This document shows, piece by piece, positions 6,880-16,265 of a DNA stretch of 46,792 bases. The position numbers and the translations under genes were made by a program. Under the pieces are notes generated by a model. The model was given only the letters and a program-made list of their open reading frames with translations, ran no database searches and was not told the DNA's origin. Position 1 is the first letter of the stretch. Each line of letters starts with the position of its first letter. This DNA comes from JANQIV01 sp050117315 (lineage in GTDB: Bacteria; Bacteroidota; Ignavibacteria; Ignavibacteriales; Melioribacteraceae), in NCBI GenBank assembly GCA_050117315.1, contig JASFMY010000039.1:1-46792 (forward strand), given 5' to 3'.

Positions 6880-8190
6880 TCAATTGATGATTCCCACAGC
6901 TAATTCCCAATCGAAATACGATTCAAGGTAATCGTAAACAGCAGAATAAAAGTTTAATTTAGCCTGGTCAAAATTTACTCTTGCATCTTTTAATTCAAGT
7001 TGTGTAGCCAACCCGTTCTTAGTACTTACTTCGGCAATTTCAAAAGCTTTTTTTGCTGCATTAATGGTTGACTCCGCCGACGTTATCCTATTTTTAGCTT
7101 CGGCAATTCTTAGAGAAATATTTTTCAGTTCTTTATTTATTTCTTCTTTAGCTTGCTGAATTTTTAATTCGCTCTGCATTAATTCTATCTCTGCTCTTTC
7201 AACTTTGGCGCTTGTATTCCAGCCGTTAAAAACGGGAACATGCAGAGTTAAGCCTGCAATTAAATAATTGTTTTCATTTTCAAATTTGAACTCGTTTGAA
7301 ACTGAGTTGTAGTTATATACCAGGCTTGCCGAAAGAGAAGGCATGTATGCGGAATTTTCATAGCTCACATTAATTTTCCTTAATTCTTTTTCGGAAACAA
7401 GAGCTTGGTAATCCGGCCTGTTTTCCAATGCAGTTTCCAATTCATAAACACCTTCATTCTTAGAGTAATTTTCAAGATCACCTTCTATTTGAAAATCATC
7501 TTCAATAGATAACCCGGCAAGTATTTTCAAGCTGTTTAATGCAAGGTTATAATTTCTTTTTGCTTGAGTAGTTGAAGGTATTAAGTTTTTCCAGCGTACT
7601 TCAGCCTGAAGCAGTTCAAACTGGGAGACCAGTCCCTCATCATATTTCATCTTAACATCGTTATAATTTTCTTCGGCGTTTTCTTGCGCAGATTTGTTTA
7701 CTTCCCAAACTTTTTTTAATAATAAGGTTTGATGAAAAGCTTTTTTGCTTCCTGCAATAACTCCCTGAAAAGTTGCATCATAAACGTAGCCTGATAAATT
7801 TTCATACTGTTTAGAGGCTTTTATTGCATTAAAAACAGAAGCATTAAAAATCTGCTGACTTAAAATTGTCTTTAAATCGAATTCATTATCATAAGTGACT
7901 TTAAATTTTGCAGGACCTCCCTCCCCGCCTCCTAAAGCACTAAGGTCTGCGTACATATAGCCTTCCTTTAAATTTCTGCTGTAACCCGCCTCAATGTTTA
8001 ATTGGGGAAAGGCACTTGATTTAGCTTCTTTTTCTTGAGTCTGCGCAAGTTTAACTTCTTCTGCTGCAATAAGAATGTCCTTATTATTTTGCTTTACCAA
8101 TTCAATAAATGAATTTAGATCGTATTTCTGCGCATTTATATTTAATGCAAAAATTAAAAACCCGGTTATTAAAATTATTCTATTCATCAT
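6880..8190 (-). CDS. TolC-family outer membrane efflux protein
   Basis: A 436-residue outer-membrane channel. The N-terminus MMNRIILITGFLIFALNINA is a signal peptide, cleaved before QKYDLNSF. Two related halves of long amphipathic helices follow (about 30-215 and 245-430), each with the alternating Leu/Ala/Glu pattern of TolC-like tunnels; the second half contains IGLA-type and ATQLELKDARVN stretches. The protein forms the exit duct for the RND pump encoded directly upstream (6-base gap). AGGAGA precedes a tandem ATGATG, so the start could be three bases later. Substrate is unknown. Confidence 0.93.
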   Translation of the reverse strand: MMNRIILITGFLIFALNINAQKYDLNSFIELVKQNNKDILIAAEEVKLAQTQEKEAKSSAFPQLNIEAGYSRNLKEGYMYADLSALGGGEGGPAKFKVTYDNEFDLKTILSQQIFNASVFNAIKASKQYENLSGYVYDATFQGVIAGSKKAFHQTLLLKKVWEVNKSAQENAEENYNDVKMKYDEGLVSQFELLQAEVRWKNLIPSTTQAKRNYNLALNSLKILAGLSIEDDFQIEGDLENYSKNEGVYELETALENRPDYQALVSEKELRKINVSYENSAYMPSLSASLVYNYNSVSNEFKFENENNYLIAGLTLHVPVFNGWNTSAKVERAEIELMQSELKIQQAKEEINKELKNISLRIAEAKNRITSAESTINAAKKAFEIAEVSTKNGLATQLELKDARVNFDQAKLNFYSAVYDYLESYFDWELAVGIIN

Positions 8191-8196
8191 CTTCTC

Positions 8197-11100
8197 CTAA
8201 ACTTTTTTCGACTTATGAGTGAGCTCATATAATGCAGGGATCACAAACAAAGTCATAACACCCGATACTATTAAACCACCTATACTTACTACACCAATCG
8301 GCTGTCTGAACTCCCACCCTGCGGAGCCGATACCTAATGCCATCGGCAGCATTCCAAGTATTATTGCAATCGTGGACATTAAAATTGGTTTTAGCTTTGT
8401 GGGACATGCTTCAAGTAAAGCCTCCCTAACCGGTTTCCCTCTCTTAACCAAAATGTTAGTATAGTCCAGTAATAAAATAGCATTGTTCACTACTATTCCT
8501 ATCAACATTACAATAGCAAGCATTCCCATTACACTCAAAGCCAAATCAGAAACGTACAATCCGATAAACACACCTATCAATGCTAATGGAATAGTTATTA
8601 AAATCATCAAAGGCTGTGTAAAACTCTCGAGTATGGCAGCAAGAAGCATATAAGTTAACAGAACCGCTATAATGAATGCGGTTCCAAAGTCTACAACAGC
8701 TTCCGACATTAACTCGGCGTCTCCAGACCAGTAAACGCTGTATCCTGAAGGCATTCCGTAGCTATCTAATATTTTATTTATTTCAGAAGTAACATCGCTA
8801 AGTGCAAATCCCTCTGCCACGTTAGCCGTAAATTGAATTGATTTAATCTTTTCACTGTGAAGAATTTTATTATATCCTTCTGCAAATTCAATTTTGGATA
8901 ATTGATTTAGTTTAAATTTCCCGTTTTGCGAAACTACGGTAAGATTGGCTATCTTCTCCGGGGTGTCAACTGATTCATCATTTAACACTATTCTAATATC
9001 GTACTCTTCACCTTTGTCCGAATATCTAGATGTTGTAAGCCCTTCCATTGATGCCCTTAACGTCATAGCTATGTCATAAACCTTTAGCCCTGCATCGGCA
9101 AGTTTAACTCTGTCTGGGATAACTTTGATTTCAGGTTTTCCTGATCTCGAACTTGTATTCAAGTTTGTCAAGCCGGGAATTTGTTTCATTTGGGAAATTA
9201 ATTGAGATTTAATTTTCTCAAGTTCACTCTCATCACTTCCTCTCAAATAAAACATAACCGGCGCCCTTGCTGTACCAACACTCGAGACTGCATTCACTCT
9301 AAACATTGCATTTGGAATGCCGGATAATTCTTCAATAAAAACACTCACCATCTCGTTTGTACTTAATTCCCTGTTCACCGCATCAACTAGTTTAATTTTA
9401 ACCAGAGCTAAATTTGTACCTTGGTCTAAGTCGCTTATCTTGCCTATTTGTGTCAGGACATGCCTAACTTCAGGATGTTTGACAATTTTCTTTTCAGCTT
9501 TGTTTAATAATATTTCCGTTTCACCGAGATTAAAACCCTGAGGCAGCTCTACTTCAATATTTATGTTACCTTCGTCAAGAAGTGGGATAAATTCAAAACT
9601 AAGTTTGCCGGCAAAATAAAAACTTGCTACAAATAAGATAACCGAAATAACAATTGTTATTGAACTTGTAAATTTATTTTTAATTATGTAGCCAAGCATT
9701 CTTTGATACCAGTTTTCCCATCCTTTAAATATTTTTTCGAGCATGTCGCCGATTTTATGTTTTTTTGTATCTCGCTCAGGTAAAATTATTGATGCAAGCA
9801 TAGGTGTTAATGTAAACGAAACCAAAATTGAAAAGACGGTTGCATATGTTACTGCCAATGCAAATTCTCTGAAGAATCTTCCAATCAAACTTGACATTGT
9901 TGCTATAGGCAGGAACACGGCTATGTTTGTCATTGCAGAAGCAATCACTGCGACAACTACTTCAGATGTACCCTTGCCTGCAGCATTCTTTTTGTTTTCC
10001 CCTATCCCTTTATGTCTAAAAATATTTTCAAGTACAATTACCGCATTTGCTACAAGGATGCCCACTGAAGTGGAAAGTCCCATTAGAGTCATGGTATTTA
10101 GCGAAAATCCTGAAACATCAAGCAGCAAGAAGGTCGATATTATTGAGAAAGGCATAGATAAAGCTGCAATTAATGTTGAGCGCAAATCATGAAGAAAGAA
10201 AAGTAAAACAAATGCCGTTAGCACTACGCCCAGGCCCAATGTTGTTAAGGTATCTTCAACAGTGGCTTCAATAAATGTTGAGTTATCATTTACAATTTCG
10301 AGTTTAACTCCTTCAGGTAATGCTTCTTGAATACCGGGAAGAACTTCTCTTAATTCTTTAGCCAACTCAACAGTATTACCGTCGGAAGCTTTTATAATCG
10401 AAAGTAAAACCACATTATCATTTTTGGTTTTTGTTTCGTTTAAAAAGTATGTACTTTTTATCTCCACTTCTTCTGCTGAATCCATTATATCGGCAATTTC
10501 CCCAAGTCGTTTGTAACCATATGCGGTAGGAATTTCCAGTTGCTTAAGTTCGTCTACACTTTTGAACTTTCCTTTTACTCTTGCGGTATATTCCTGCGAA
10601 TTTCTTTGAAAGTCACCGCCGGGAATATCAAGGTTTTCCTCAGCAACAATTTGCGATAATTGAAGCAGCGAAATTGAATTTTGGAAAACTACCCTGTTAT
10701 CCAACTCAATTCTTATTTCTCTTTCCTGTCCGCCAAGAATATCAACGCTAGCCACGCCTGCAATTTGAGAAAAATTATCTTTGATTTTTTTATCAGCCAG
10801 TTCAAAGAGTTCAACAGGCGTCATATCCCCCCAGAGCAAAATATCTATAATAGGCTCAGTCCCTACTTCATATTTTTCAATTATCGGGGGATCGGCATCG
10901 TCCGGCAAATCACTCAAAATCGCATCAACTTTATCTTTAACTTCCTGGTTGGCAATATCAATATCTTTCTCAAGTTCAAACTGAATTTGAATAATAGAAA
11001 TTCCTTCAAGTGAGTATGAATTCAATTTATCTATTTGACTTATAGTTGAAACAGCATCTTCAATTTTTTTAGTAACCTGGGTTTCTATTTCTTGCGGTCC

Positions 11101-11262
11101 CGCACCGGAATAAACAGTTTGAATTGTAACAAACGGCACGTCAACCTTAGGCACCAAATCCAAATTCAAGGAAAAATATGCCATACCGCCGAACAACACG
11201 AACACCAACAAAAACATTGTCATCATTATTGGTCTTTTTATCGATAAATCCGAGAGAAACAT
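8197..11262 (-). CDS. RND efflux pump, AcrB/HAE1-like, lacking the canonical proton-relay residues
   Basis: A 1021-residue inner-membrane RND permease with the standard layout: TM1 after the IKRPIMMTM motif, large periplasmic loops, and TM2-6 and TM8-12 bundles. It would trap substrates and push them through the adaptor and channel encoded on either side. In AcrB, D407, D408 and K940 relay protons. Here the matching segment in TM4 reads GILVANAVIVLEN (A405, N406) and that in TM10 reads IGIVVNNAILLLDY (N926). All three are neutral, so energy coupling must differ or use other residues. AGGAG lies eight bases before the start. Ten bases separate it from the adaptor gene. Confidence 0.95.
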   Translation of the reverse strand: MFLSDLSIKRPIMMTMFLLVFVLFGGMAYFSLNLDLVPKVDVPFVTIQTVYSGAGPQEIETQVTKKIEDAVSTISQIDKLNSYSLEGISIIQIQFELEKDIDIANQEVKDKVDAILSDLPDDADPPIIEKYEVGTEPIIDILLWGDMTPVELFELADKKIKDNFSQIAGVASVDILGGQEREIRIELDNRVVFQNSISLLQLSQIVAEENLDIPGGDFQRNSQEYTARVKGKFKSVDELKQLEIPTAYGYKRLGEIADIMDSAEEVEIKSTYFLNETKTKNDNVVLLSIIKASDGNTVELAKELREVLPGIQEALPEGVKLEIVNDNSTFIEATVEDTLTTLGLGVVLTAFVLLFFLHDLRSTLIAALSMPFSIISTFLLLDVSGFSLNTMTLMGLSTSVGILVANAVIVLENIFRHKGIGENKKNAAGKGTSEVVVAVIASAMTNIAVFLPIATMSSLIGRFFREFALAVTYATVFSILVSFTLTPMLASIILPERDTKKHKIGDMLEKIFKGWENWYQRMLGYIIKNKFTSSITIVISVILFVASFYFAGKLSFEFIPLLDEGNINIEVELPQGFNLGETEILLNKAEKKIVKHPEVRHVLTQIGKISDLDQGTNLALVKIKLVDAVNRELSTNEMVSVFIEELSGIPNAMFRVNAVSSVGTARAPVMFYLRGSDESELEKIKSQLISQMKQIPGLTNLNTSSRSGKPEIKVIPDRVKLADAGLKVYDIAMTLRASMEGLTTSRYSDKGEEYDIRIVLNDESVDTPEKIANLTVVSQNGKFKLNQLSKIEFAEGYNKILHSEKIKSIQFTANVAEGFALSDVTSEINKILDSYGMPSGYSVYWSGDAELMSEAVVDFGTAFIIAVLLTYMLLAAILESFTQPLMILITIPLALIGVFIGLYVSDLALSVMGMLAIVMLIGIVVNNAILLLDYTNILVKRGKPVREALLEACPTKLKPILMSTIAIILGMLPMALGIGSAGWEFRQPIGVVSIGGLIVSGVMTLFVIPALYELTHKSKKV

Positions 11263-11272
11263 TCTATATCTC

Positions 11273-12313
11273 CTATTTTACAATTTTAATTTTAGTAGCA
11301 TCTTCCAAAAACATTTGTCCTTCTGTAATTAACAAGTCGCCTTCGTTTAAGCCGCTTAGCACCTCAACTAAAAGTCCGCGGCTTTTGCCTATTTCTACTT
11401 CTCTCATTTTGGCGGTATTACCTTCAGCAACAAAAGCATAATTTGTATCGTCTTTTTTTACTATGTTTTTTCTTTCAATAGAAATAACGTTTTCTTTAGA
11501 AGAACCAAGGAGAGTAACTTCAACTGTTATACCGGACTTAAATTTTTTATCTTTATTATTAAATACCACATCTGCGTTGAAAGCCTGCGTAGCGGGATTC
11601 ATAGCCATATCAACCTGTGTTACTGTTCCTTCAATAGATATACCCTGCCATTTGGCAACTACCTTTGTTCCAACAGATACATCAGATATTTCATCTTCGT
11701 TTACCTTCAGTTTTGTTTTTAATTTTGATAAATCCGAAATCGTCACAAGTACTGTTTCTTTAGCTACGTTATCGGTTTCATTAACGTTAATTTTTGTTAC
11801 ATAACCGGAGATCGGCGCTTTTACTTTTACCATTTCTTTCATGTTATCAAAATTTGCTTTACTAACATCAAGCTGGGTTTTTATATCGTCAAGAGTTTGT
11901 TTAGAAATGCCGCCTTGCTCATAAATTGTATTATATCTTTCATAAGTCTTTTGTGCATTTTCATAAGCTGCTTTGGTTTGAAAATATTGAGTCGACGGAT
12001 TATCGGTAGGGAAAGTAACAATCACCTGGTCTTTCTCAACATAGTCGCCTACTTTTACATTAATTTTTTCAATTCTTCCGCCAATCATTGCACTTGCGGA
12101 TGATTCTCTTATACCGGTTAAAATTGTATTGTAGGTATAATTGGTAGAAAAACCGTTTTTACTGACTGTTTTAACTTTTACCGGTACACCTTCTTCTTTA
12201 TATATTTGGTCCATATTTCTCGTTTCAACCTTTTCATCATCACAACCATTTAAGATTAAAATAAGCGGCAACAAAACCGCAAGCAGTATTTTTAATGCAT
12301 TAGTTTTTTTCAC
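11273..12313 (-). CDS. RND pump periplasmic adaptor (membrane fusion lipoprotein)
   Basis: A 346-residue membrane-fusion protein. The signal sequence ends in a lipobox, ILNG before C24, so it should be a lipoprotein in the periplasm. A biotinyl-lipoyl-like half (GGRIEKINVKVGDYVEKDQVIV, about 80-105 in part) is followed by a coiled-coil hairpin (about 110-165), the second lipoyl half (VKAPISGYVTKINVN) and the beta-barrel domain. The start codon is GTG, supported by AGGAG seven bases upstream. It joins the RND pump to the outer-membrane channel. It is first of the structural genes, and a palindromic operator lies 35 bases upstream. Confidence 0.93.
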   Translation of the reverse strand: MKKTNALKILLAVLLPLILILNGCDDEKVETRNMDQIYKEEGVPVKVKTVSKNGFSTNYTYNTILTGIRESSASAMIGGRIEKINVKVGDYVEKDQVIVTFPTDNPSTQYFQTKAAYENAQKTYERYNTIYEQGGISKQTLDDIKTQLDVSKANFDNMKEMVKVKAPISGYVTKINVNETDNVAKETVLVTISDLSKLKTKLKVNEDEISDVSVGTKVVAKWQGISIEGTVTQVDMAMNPATQAFNADVVFNNKDKKFKSGITVEVTLLGSSKENVISIERKNIVKKDDTNYAFVAEGNTAKMREVEIGKSRGLLVEVLSGLNEGDLLITEGQMFLEDATKIKIVK

Positions 12314-12347
12314 TTTTCAACTCCTAATTTTTAAAAATTTCTCAATT

Positions 12348-12365
12348 ATACATTCATGCATGTAT
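12348..12365. promoter_or_regulatory. Putative TetR operator, adaptor-gene copy
   Basis: ATACAT-TCATGC-ATGTAT, an inverted repeat with a six-base spacer, between tetR and the adaptor gene. An identical arm pair with the same spacing lies upstream of tetR. The shape recalls the AcrR operator of enterobacteria (TACATACAT...). That the neighbouring TetR protein binds it is inferred. Confidence 0.7.
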
Positions 12366-12385
12366 ATTATTTTATCAAAAAAAAT

Positions 12386-12994
12386 TTATGGTCTTAGCGG
12401 ATTTAATAAAAATTCAAAACAATCATCCAGATGTTTTTGCAAGGGAATTTGTTTTGAATTAAAAATCAATACTCTTAAAAAACCGATCATGAATAAGACA
12501 AAATTAATTGCGTAAACCTCACTATTCACATTTTTATTAATCTTATTTGCTTTTTTACCTTCCTCAATCCAAATAATTAATTTTTTAAGACCATTTTTTG
12601 TCTCATCATCCATATATCTTTTTGCTTCCTCAAGTTCACCTACGAAAGGTGTTTTCTGTGAAAGTTCTTCAAAACCTCGGAAAAACTCATCAAACATCAC
12701 TTTGTTATAAACTTCTTTTAATAATCTTTTTATTACTATAAGCGGATCATCAGAAACAGTAGCACTATATCTTTCTACTATTTCATTCATATTATGTTTG
12801 TTCTGCACTGCAATTTCAATGAACAATTCAGCTTTATTTCCGAAATGATGATAAATAGCGCCTCTCGTTACTCCGGCAGCTTTTGCAATATCTTCAAGTC
12901 TGGTATTGGCATATCCCTTTTCATTAAAAACTTTTACACCAACTGTTAACAACTTATTTTTTGTTGTTTCAGCTTCTTCTTTTGTTCTTCGCAT
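12386..12994 (-). CDS. TetR/AcrR-family repressor
   Basis: A 202-residue regulator. An N-terminal helix-turn-helix (TRLEDIAKAAGVTRGAIYHHFGNK, about 31-55 in part) matches the TetR family strongly; the C-terminal helical domain would bind the inducer. It probably represses its own gene and the pump genes downstream. I start at ATG 12994 because GGAGG stands eight bases before it; an earlier in-frame ATG at 13021 would add nine residues and lie against the operator. It is encoded upstream of, and in the same direction as, the pump operon. Confidence 0.92.
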   Translation of the reverse strand: MRRTKEEAETTKNKLLTVGVKVFNEKGYANTRLEDIAKAAGVTRGAIYHHFGNKAELFIEIAVQNKHNMNEIVERYSATVSDDPLIVIKRLLKEVYNKVMFDEFFRGFEELSQKTPFVGELEEAKRYMDDETKNGLKKLIIWIEEGKKANKINKNVNSEVYAINFVLFMIGFLRVLIFNSKQIPLQKHLDDCFEFLLNPLRP

Positions 12995-13025
12995 ATTTAT
13001 AACCTCCAAATTCTCGACCATAAAT

Positions 13026-13043
13026 ATACATACGTGTATGTAT
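13026..13043. promoter_or_regulatory. Putative TetR operator, tetR-gene copy
   Basis: ATACAT-ACGTGT-ATGTAT, the same arms and spacing as 12348-12365, located 32-49 bases upstream of the preferred tetR start. Suggests autoregulation. Confidence 0.75.
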
Positions 13044-13084
13044 GTTTGTCAAGTTAAAAAACTGTTTAATTTTCTCAGACTTTG

Positions 13085-14206
13085 TCAGTGGGAGTTTTGC
13101 AGCCGGTTTTTATACTCGCTTGGGGTAATCCCGGTAATTTTTTTGAACACCGAATTAAAAGAAGATTTTGATTTAAAGCCGCTCTCAAAAGCTATTACCA
13201 GAATTTTGAAATTCTTAAGATCTTCTTTTAAAAGGTTGGATTTAAATTCTTCCACCCTGTACTTGTTTACAAAGTCATAATAATTCTGGTTTAACCTGGT
13301 ATTAATTATTTCCGAAAGATTATGCGGCGAGATATTAAGCATCTTAGATAATTCATATAAAGTGAGATTGGGATTCAAATAAGGTTTCTCCTTTTCCATA
13401 ATTTTTAACAGTTGGGCTGTATAATTAGCCGCAGCCTCATCTGTTAAACCGGACTTTTTATATTTATCAATTTCTTGAATATCTTCATTTAATCCCTGGC
13501 TGAAGATCTGCGGCTGTTTTAATCCCAGAAAACCTATAAAATAAATAAAAATCGCAATTGATATAAATATCAAATAATCCAGAATGGTTTTGCCATCATA
13601 GAAAAATTCAAATAGGTGCTGTGTAGTGAGAATAATACCTATAACCAATAATGCTATCAACAGATTCCTGAACCATATTAGATTTATTTGGTCAAGGTTT
13701 GAGAATGATCTTTTTAATTTTTTGTTATGTTTGTTTATTTTAAAGACAAAAAGTACTATAAACCCTACACCGTAAAGGGGTTTAATATTGTTCAATAATT
13801 TTACATACCATATTTTTCCAAAGTACAGCTCATTTAATAATTCAGTTAAACTCACCGTTTTAACAATCAATATAAATACATAAAAAAGTACCGATAGCAA
13901 TAGTGGAACAAACTGGATAAATATTTTTCCGCCGCTTAAATTTCGCTCGGTCAATTCCATTAAATACAAACATAGAAAAGGCACATAAATGAAGGGAAGA
14001 AAAAACATTACGGCCATTAAATACTGATATGATTCGATAATGTTTTCCATGTTCAAAATAAAGTAAAACAATTCCAGAGAGAGGAAAAATATTCCCGCGC
14101 CCAAATATCTATTTGCAGGCTGATTAGACTTATGGGTTATAAGGAGAACGGATAACAATAACCCTTGTATTCCACCAAGCCATAAAAGGATTTCAAAGAA
14201 ACTCAT
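13085..14206 (-). CDS. Membrane-embedded AraC-family transcriptional regulator
   Basis: A 373-residue protein whose first 220 residues contain six to seven hydrophobic helices, followed by a linker and a C-terminal AraC/XylS DNA-binding domain with two helix-turn-helices (LYELSKMLNISPHNLSEIIN and VIAFESGFKSKSSFNSVFKK, then ITGITPSEYK). This arrangement is common in Bacteroidota and relatives; the membrane part presumably senses a signal, and the regulator acts at the membrane. I use ATG 14206; three codons further upstream a TTG follows a stop at once. It stands between tetR and the REC-NasS-CheW gene; its target genes are unknown. Confidence 0.88.
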   Translation of the reverse strand: MSFFEILLWLGGIQGLLLSVLLITHKSNQPANRYLGAGIFFLSLELFYFILNMENIIESYQYLMAVMFFLPFIYVPFLCLYLMELTERNLSGGKIFIQFVPLLLSVLFYVFILIVKTVSLTELLNELYFGKIWYVKLLNNIKPLYGVGFIVLFVFKINKHNKKLKRSFSNLDQINLIWFRNLLIALLVIGIILTTQHLFEFFYDGKTILDYLIFISIAIFIYFIGFLGLKQPQIFSQGLNEDIQEIDKYKKSGLTDEAAANYTAQLLKIMEKEKPYLNPNLTLYELSKMLNISPHNLSEIINTRLNQNYYDFVNKYRVEEFKSNLLKEDLKNFKILVIAFESGFKSKSSFNSVFKKITGITPSEYKNRLQNSH

Positions 14207-14264
14207 CGAACCCAACTATGATAAATTTTAATTTCAACTTAAGAAATAATAAAGAAATGAAAAA

Positions 14265-14290
14265 GCTCCGGTCACAAATGAGACCGGAGC
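14265..14290 (-). terminator. Terminator of the REC-NrtA-CheW gene
   Basis: Perfect GCTCCGGTC/GACCGGAGC stem (9 bp) with an eight-base loop, ten bases past the stop codon. On the minus strand it is followed by TTTTTC, as in intrinsic terminators. Confidence 0.9.
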
Positions 14291-14300
14291 AATGAAAATT

Positions 14301-16265
14301 TCATGCGGCTGCCGACTTTGCAATTTCAGCTAAGTTAAGAGTTTCGCCGGTGTTTAATAAATTTGCAATCTCTAATAACATCCTAATACTGCCGTTATTT
14401 TTATACATTGCCATAATATAGTTTGTACCGTTCAGCCCGCTGTATTTTGGGGGCATTTCAATCTCGGAAGCTACAATATCTTTAACATCCGAAACTGAAT
14501 CCACTACGACCCCTGCAAGCACCGTTTGATCTTTCCTCTCCAACTCTACGACAATGATAAACCGTCGTTTTGACTCCGAATAATTTTGGTACCCCATTTT
14601 CTTCTTTAAATCGATTATAGGGATTACACTATTTCTTAAGGTTATTACTCCAAGTATATGTTCCGGTGAATAAGGAATTGACCGGATTGTCTGCATATTG
14701 ATTATTTCCCTTACCTTCATAATATCTATTCCAAATTCCTGTTCTTCCAGACCGAATATCAAATATTTGCCTTCCATATTTAATAAAGCTTTTTTAGCTT
14801 TTTCTTCGGACGAAATTGCACCACGCTGCAATAGTTCAGCAGTATGTTCAACAGTATTATTTAATTTTGATTTTCTCTTGCCTATCTTGCCGCCGTCTTT
14901 ACAAGCTTTGTTCGCAAATCTTAAATCAACAAACTCGTTTACATTTATGAGTCTTCCTATACCCATTTCGTCGTGCATATATTTCTGCATTCTGTCAAGG
15001 TCTTCAACTACAGGATAGAGGTCGTTGGTTTTTATTCCAAGCGGTTCTGTTAAAACATTTTTAAGAATAGGTACTTTTAAACCAAGTTTTTTATTAGGGT
15101 CTAAAAACTTAACGCCAATCTCTGCAGCTAGCCCGGGTTTTTTATCAATAAATTGTCCTGCTTCAACCAGAAGTTTTGTAAACTCGTAAACTGCATCGGG
15201 AAATTTTTCAATGAATTCATTCTGCATTGTTACAACGCAGCAAGGATGATTTTCCCATAATTCGCTCGATAAAAATTGCAGTTCGGCAATTCCCGAAGCA
15301 ATAGCTTTTGTGCCTAAAGGTTCGGCAACTAAGTAACCGGATGACTCTTTGTTCTCACTTAACAATTCGGGCATTTTTATTGGGGGCACTACTTCGAAAT
15401 TAACATCATTTTTATCTTTACCCAGCGTACCGGCTTTTAATCCCATTTGACTAAAGAACATATGGCTTAGCATGTGATGTATCGACATAAAGTGAGGAAT
15501 ATAAAAGGATTTACCCTTGAAAAAATCTTGAAAAGGTGGAGCGTATTCCTCACCTTTTTTATTTCTTACAAATATACTGCCGTTTTTATGCGCGAATAGA
15601 ACAAGTTTAATGGGAACGCTATCGGCATATAAGTCCATTGCGATAGGTGCTAAAACGCATGCAGCATCAATTTTATTTTTTTCCAAAGCTTTTGCAACAG
15701 GATTCCAGCTTGACATACATTCAGTTTCCAATTCAAAATGTTCGGGAGTAGCTTCACCGGTTTCAATTAAATGTCTTAACACACCTAAAACAAGGTGATC
15801 GGTAATTTGAATATGGCCAACTTTAAGTTTAACCTTTCCCTCTTTATTAACTTCATACTCTCTCGTAACTTCTTCTTCATTTACAAACCCAAAAGCTTCA
15901 TTTATTTTTTCATTCAATTCTTCACCGTTGAAAGGTTTTGCAATAAAAGCACTCACCCCGGCTTCAGAAGCTTTATTTATTTCTTTCTTCTCCCCTCTAC
16001 CAGTTGCCATTATAAATGGGATTGTTTTTAACTTTTCATTTGCTCTTATTGATTTGAGTAATTCAAAACCATCTTTATTAGGCATATTCCAATCACTAAT
16101 TATCAAGTCAACCATATCACTTGCTAAAATATCTTCTGCAACTACTCCGTCTGTAGCTTCCTGGACATTATTAAATCCTAAAGAGTAGAGAACTTTTTTT
16201 TCCATTTTGCGCATTACTGCTGCGTCTTCAACTAATAATATTTTTATATTCTTATTAACTGACAT
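14301..16265 (-). CDS. REC / NrtA-NasS-like / CheW triple fusion
   Basis: A 654-residue soluble protein with three parts. Residues 5-125 are a complete CheY-like receiver: E13 and D14, phosphoacceptor D58, T88, K110. Residues about 145-445 resemble the NrtA/NasS/SsuA-type substrate-binding fold (KVGHIQITDHLVLGVL; DAACVLAPIAMDLY; YLVAEPLGTKAIASGIAELQ; ELWENHPCCVVTMQNEF). There is no signal peptide, so this part works in the cytoplasm, as in the nitrate sensor NasS. Residues about 498-645 are a CheW domain (YLIFGLEEQEFGIDIMKVRE; HILGVITLRNSVIPIIDL), the coupling module between chemoreceptors and CheA. Inference: a cytosolic ligand sensor that feeds a chemosensory array and is tuned by phosphorylation. 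The ligand is unknown. Confidence 0.88.
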   Translation of the reverse strand: MSVNKNIKILLVEDAAVMRKMEKKVLYSLGFNNVQEATDGVVAEDILASDMVDLIISDWNMPNKDGFELLKSIRANEKLKTIPFIMATGRGEKKEINKASEAGVSAFIAKPFNGEELNEKINEAFGFVNEEEVTREYEVNKEGKVKLKVGHIQITDHLVLGVLRHLIETGEATPEHFELETECMSSWNPVAKALEKNKIDAACVLAPIAMDLYADSVPIKLVLFAHKNGSIFVRNKKGEEYAPPFQDFFKGKSFYIPHFMSIHHMLSHMFFSQMGLKAGTLGKDKNDVNFEVVPPIKMPELLSENKESSGYLVAEPLGTKAIASGIAELQFLSSELWENHPCCVVTMQNEFIEKFPDAVYEFTKLLVEAGQFIDKKPGLAAEIGVKFLDPNKKLGLKVPILKNVLTEPLGIKTNDLYPVVEDLDRMQKYMHDEMGIGRLINVNEFVDLRFANKACKDGGKIGKRKSKLNNTVEHTAELLQRGAISSEEKAKKALLNMEGKYLIFGLEEQEFGIDIMKVREIINMQTIRSIPYSPEHILGVITLRNSVIPIIDLKKKMGYQNYSESKRRFIIVVELERKDQTVLAGVVVDSVSDVKDIVASEIEMPPKYSGLNGTNYIMAMYKNNGSIRMLLEIANLLNTGETLNLAEIAKSAAA

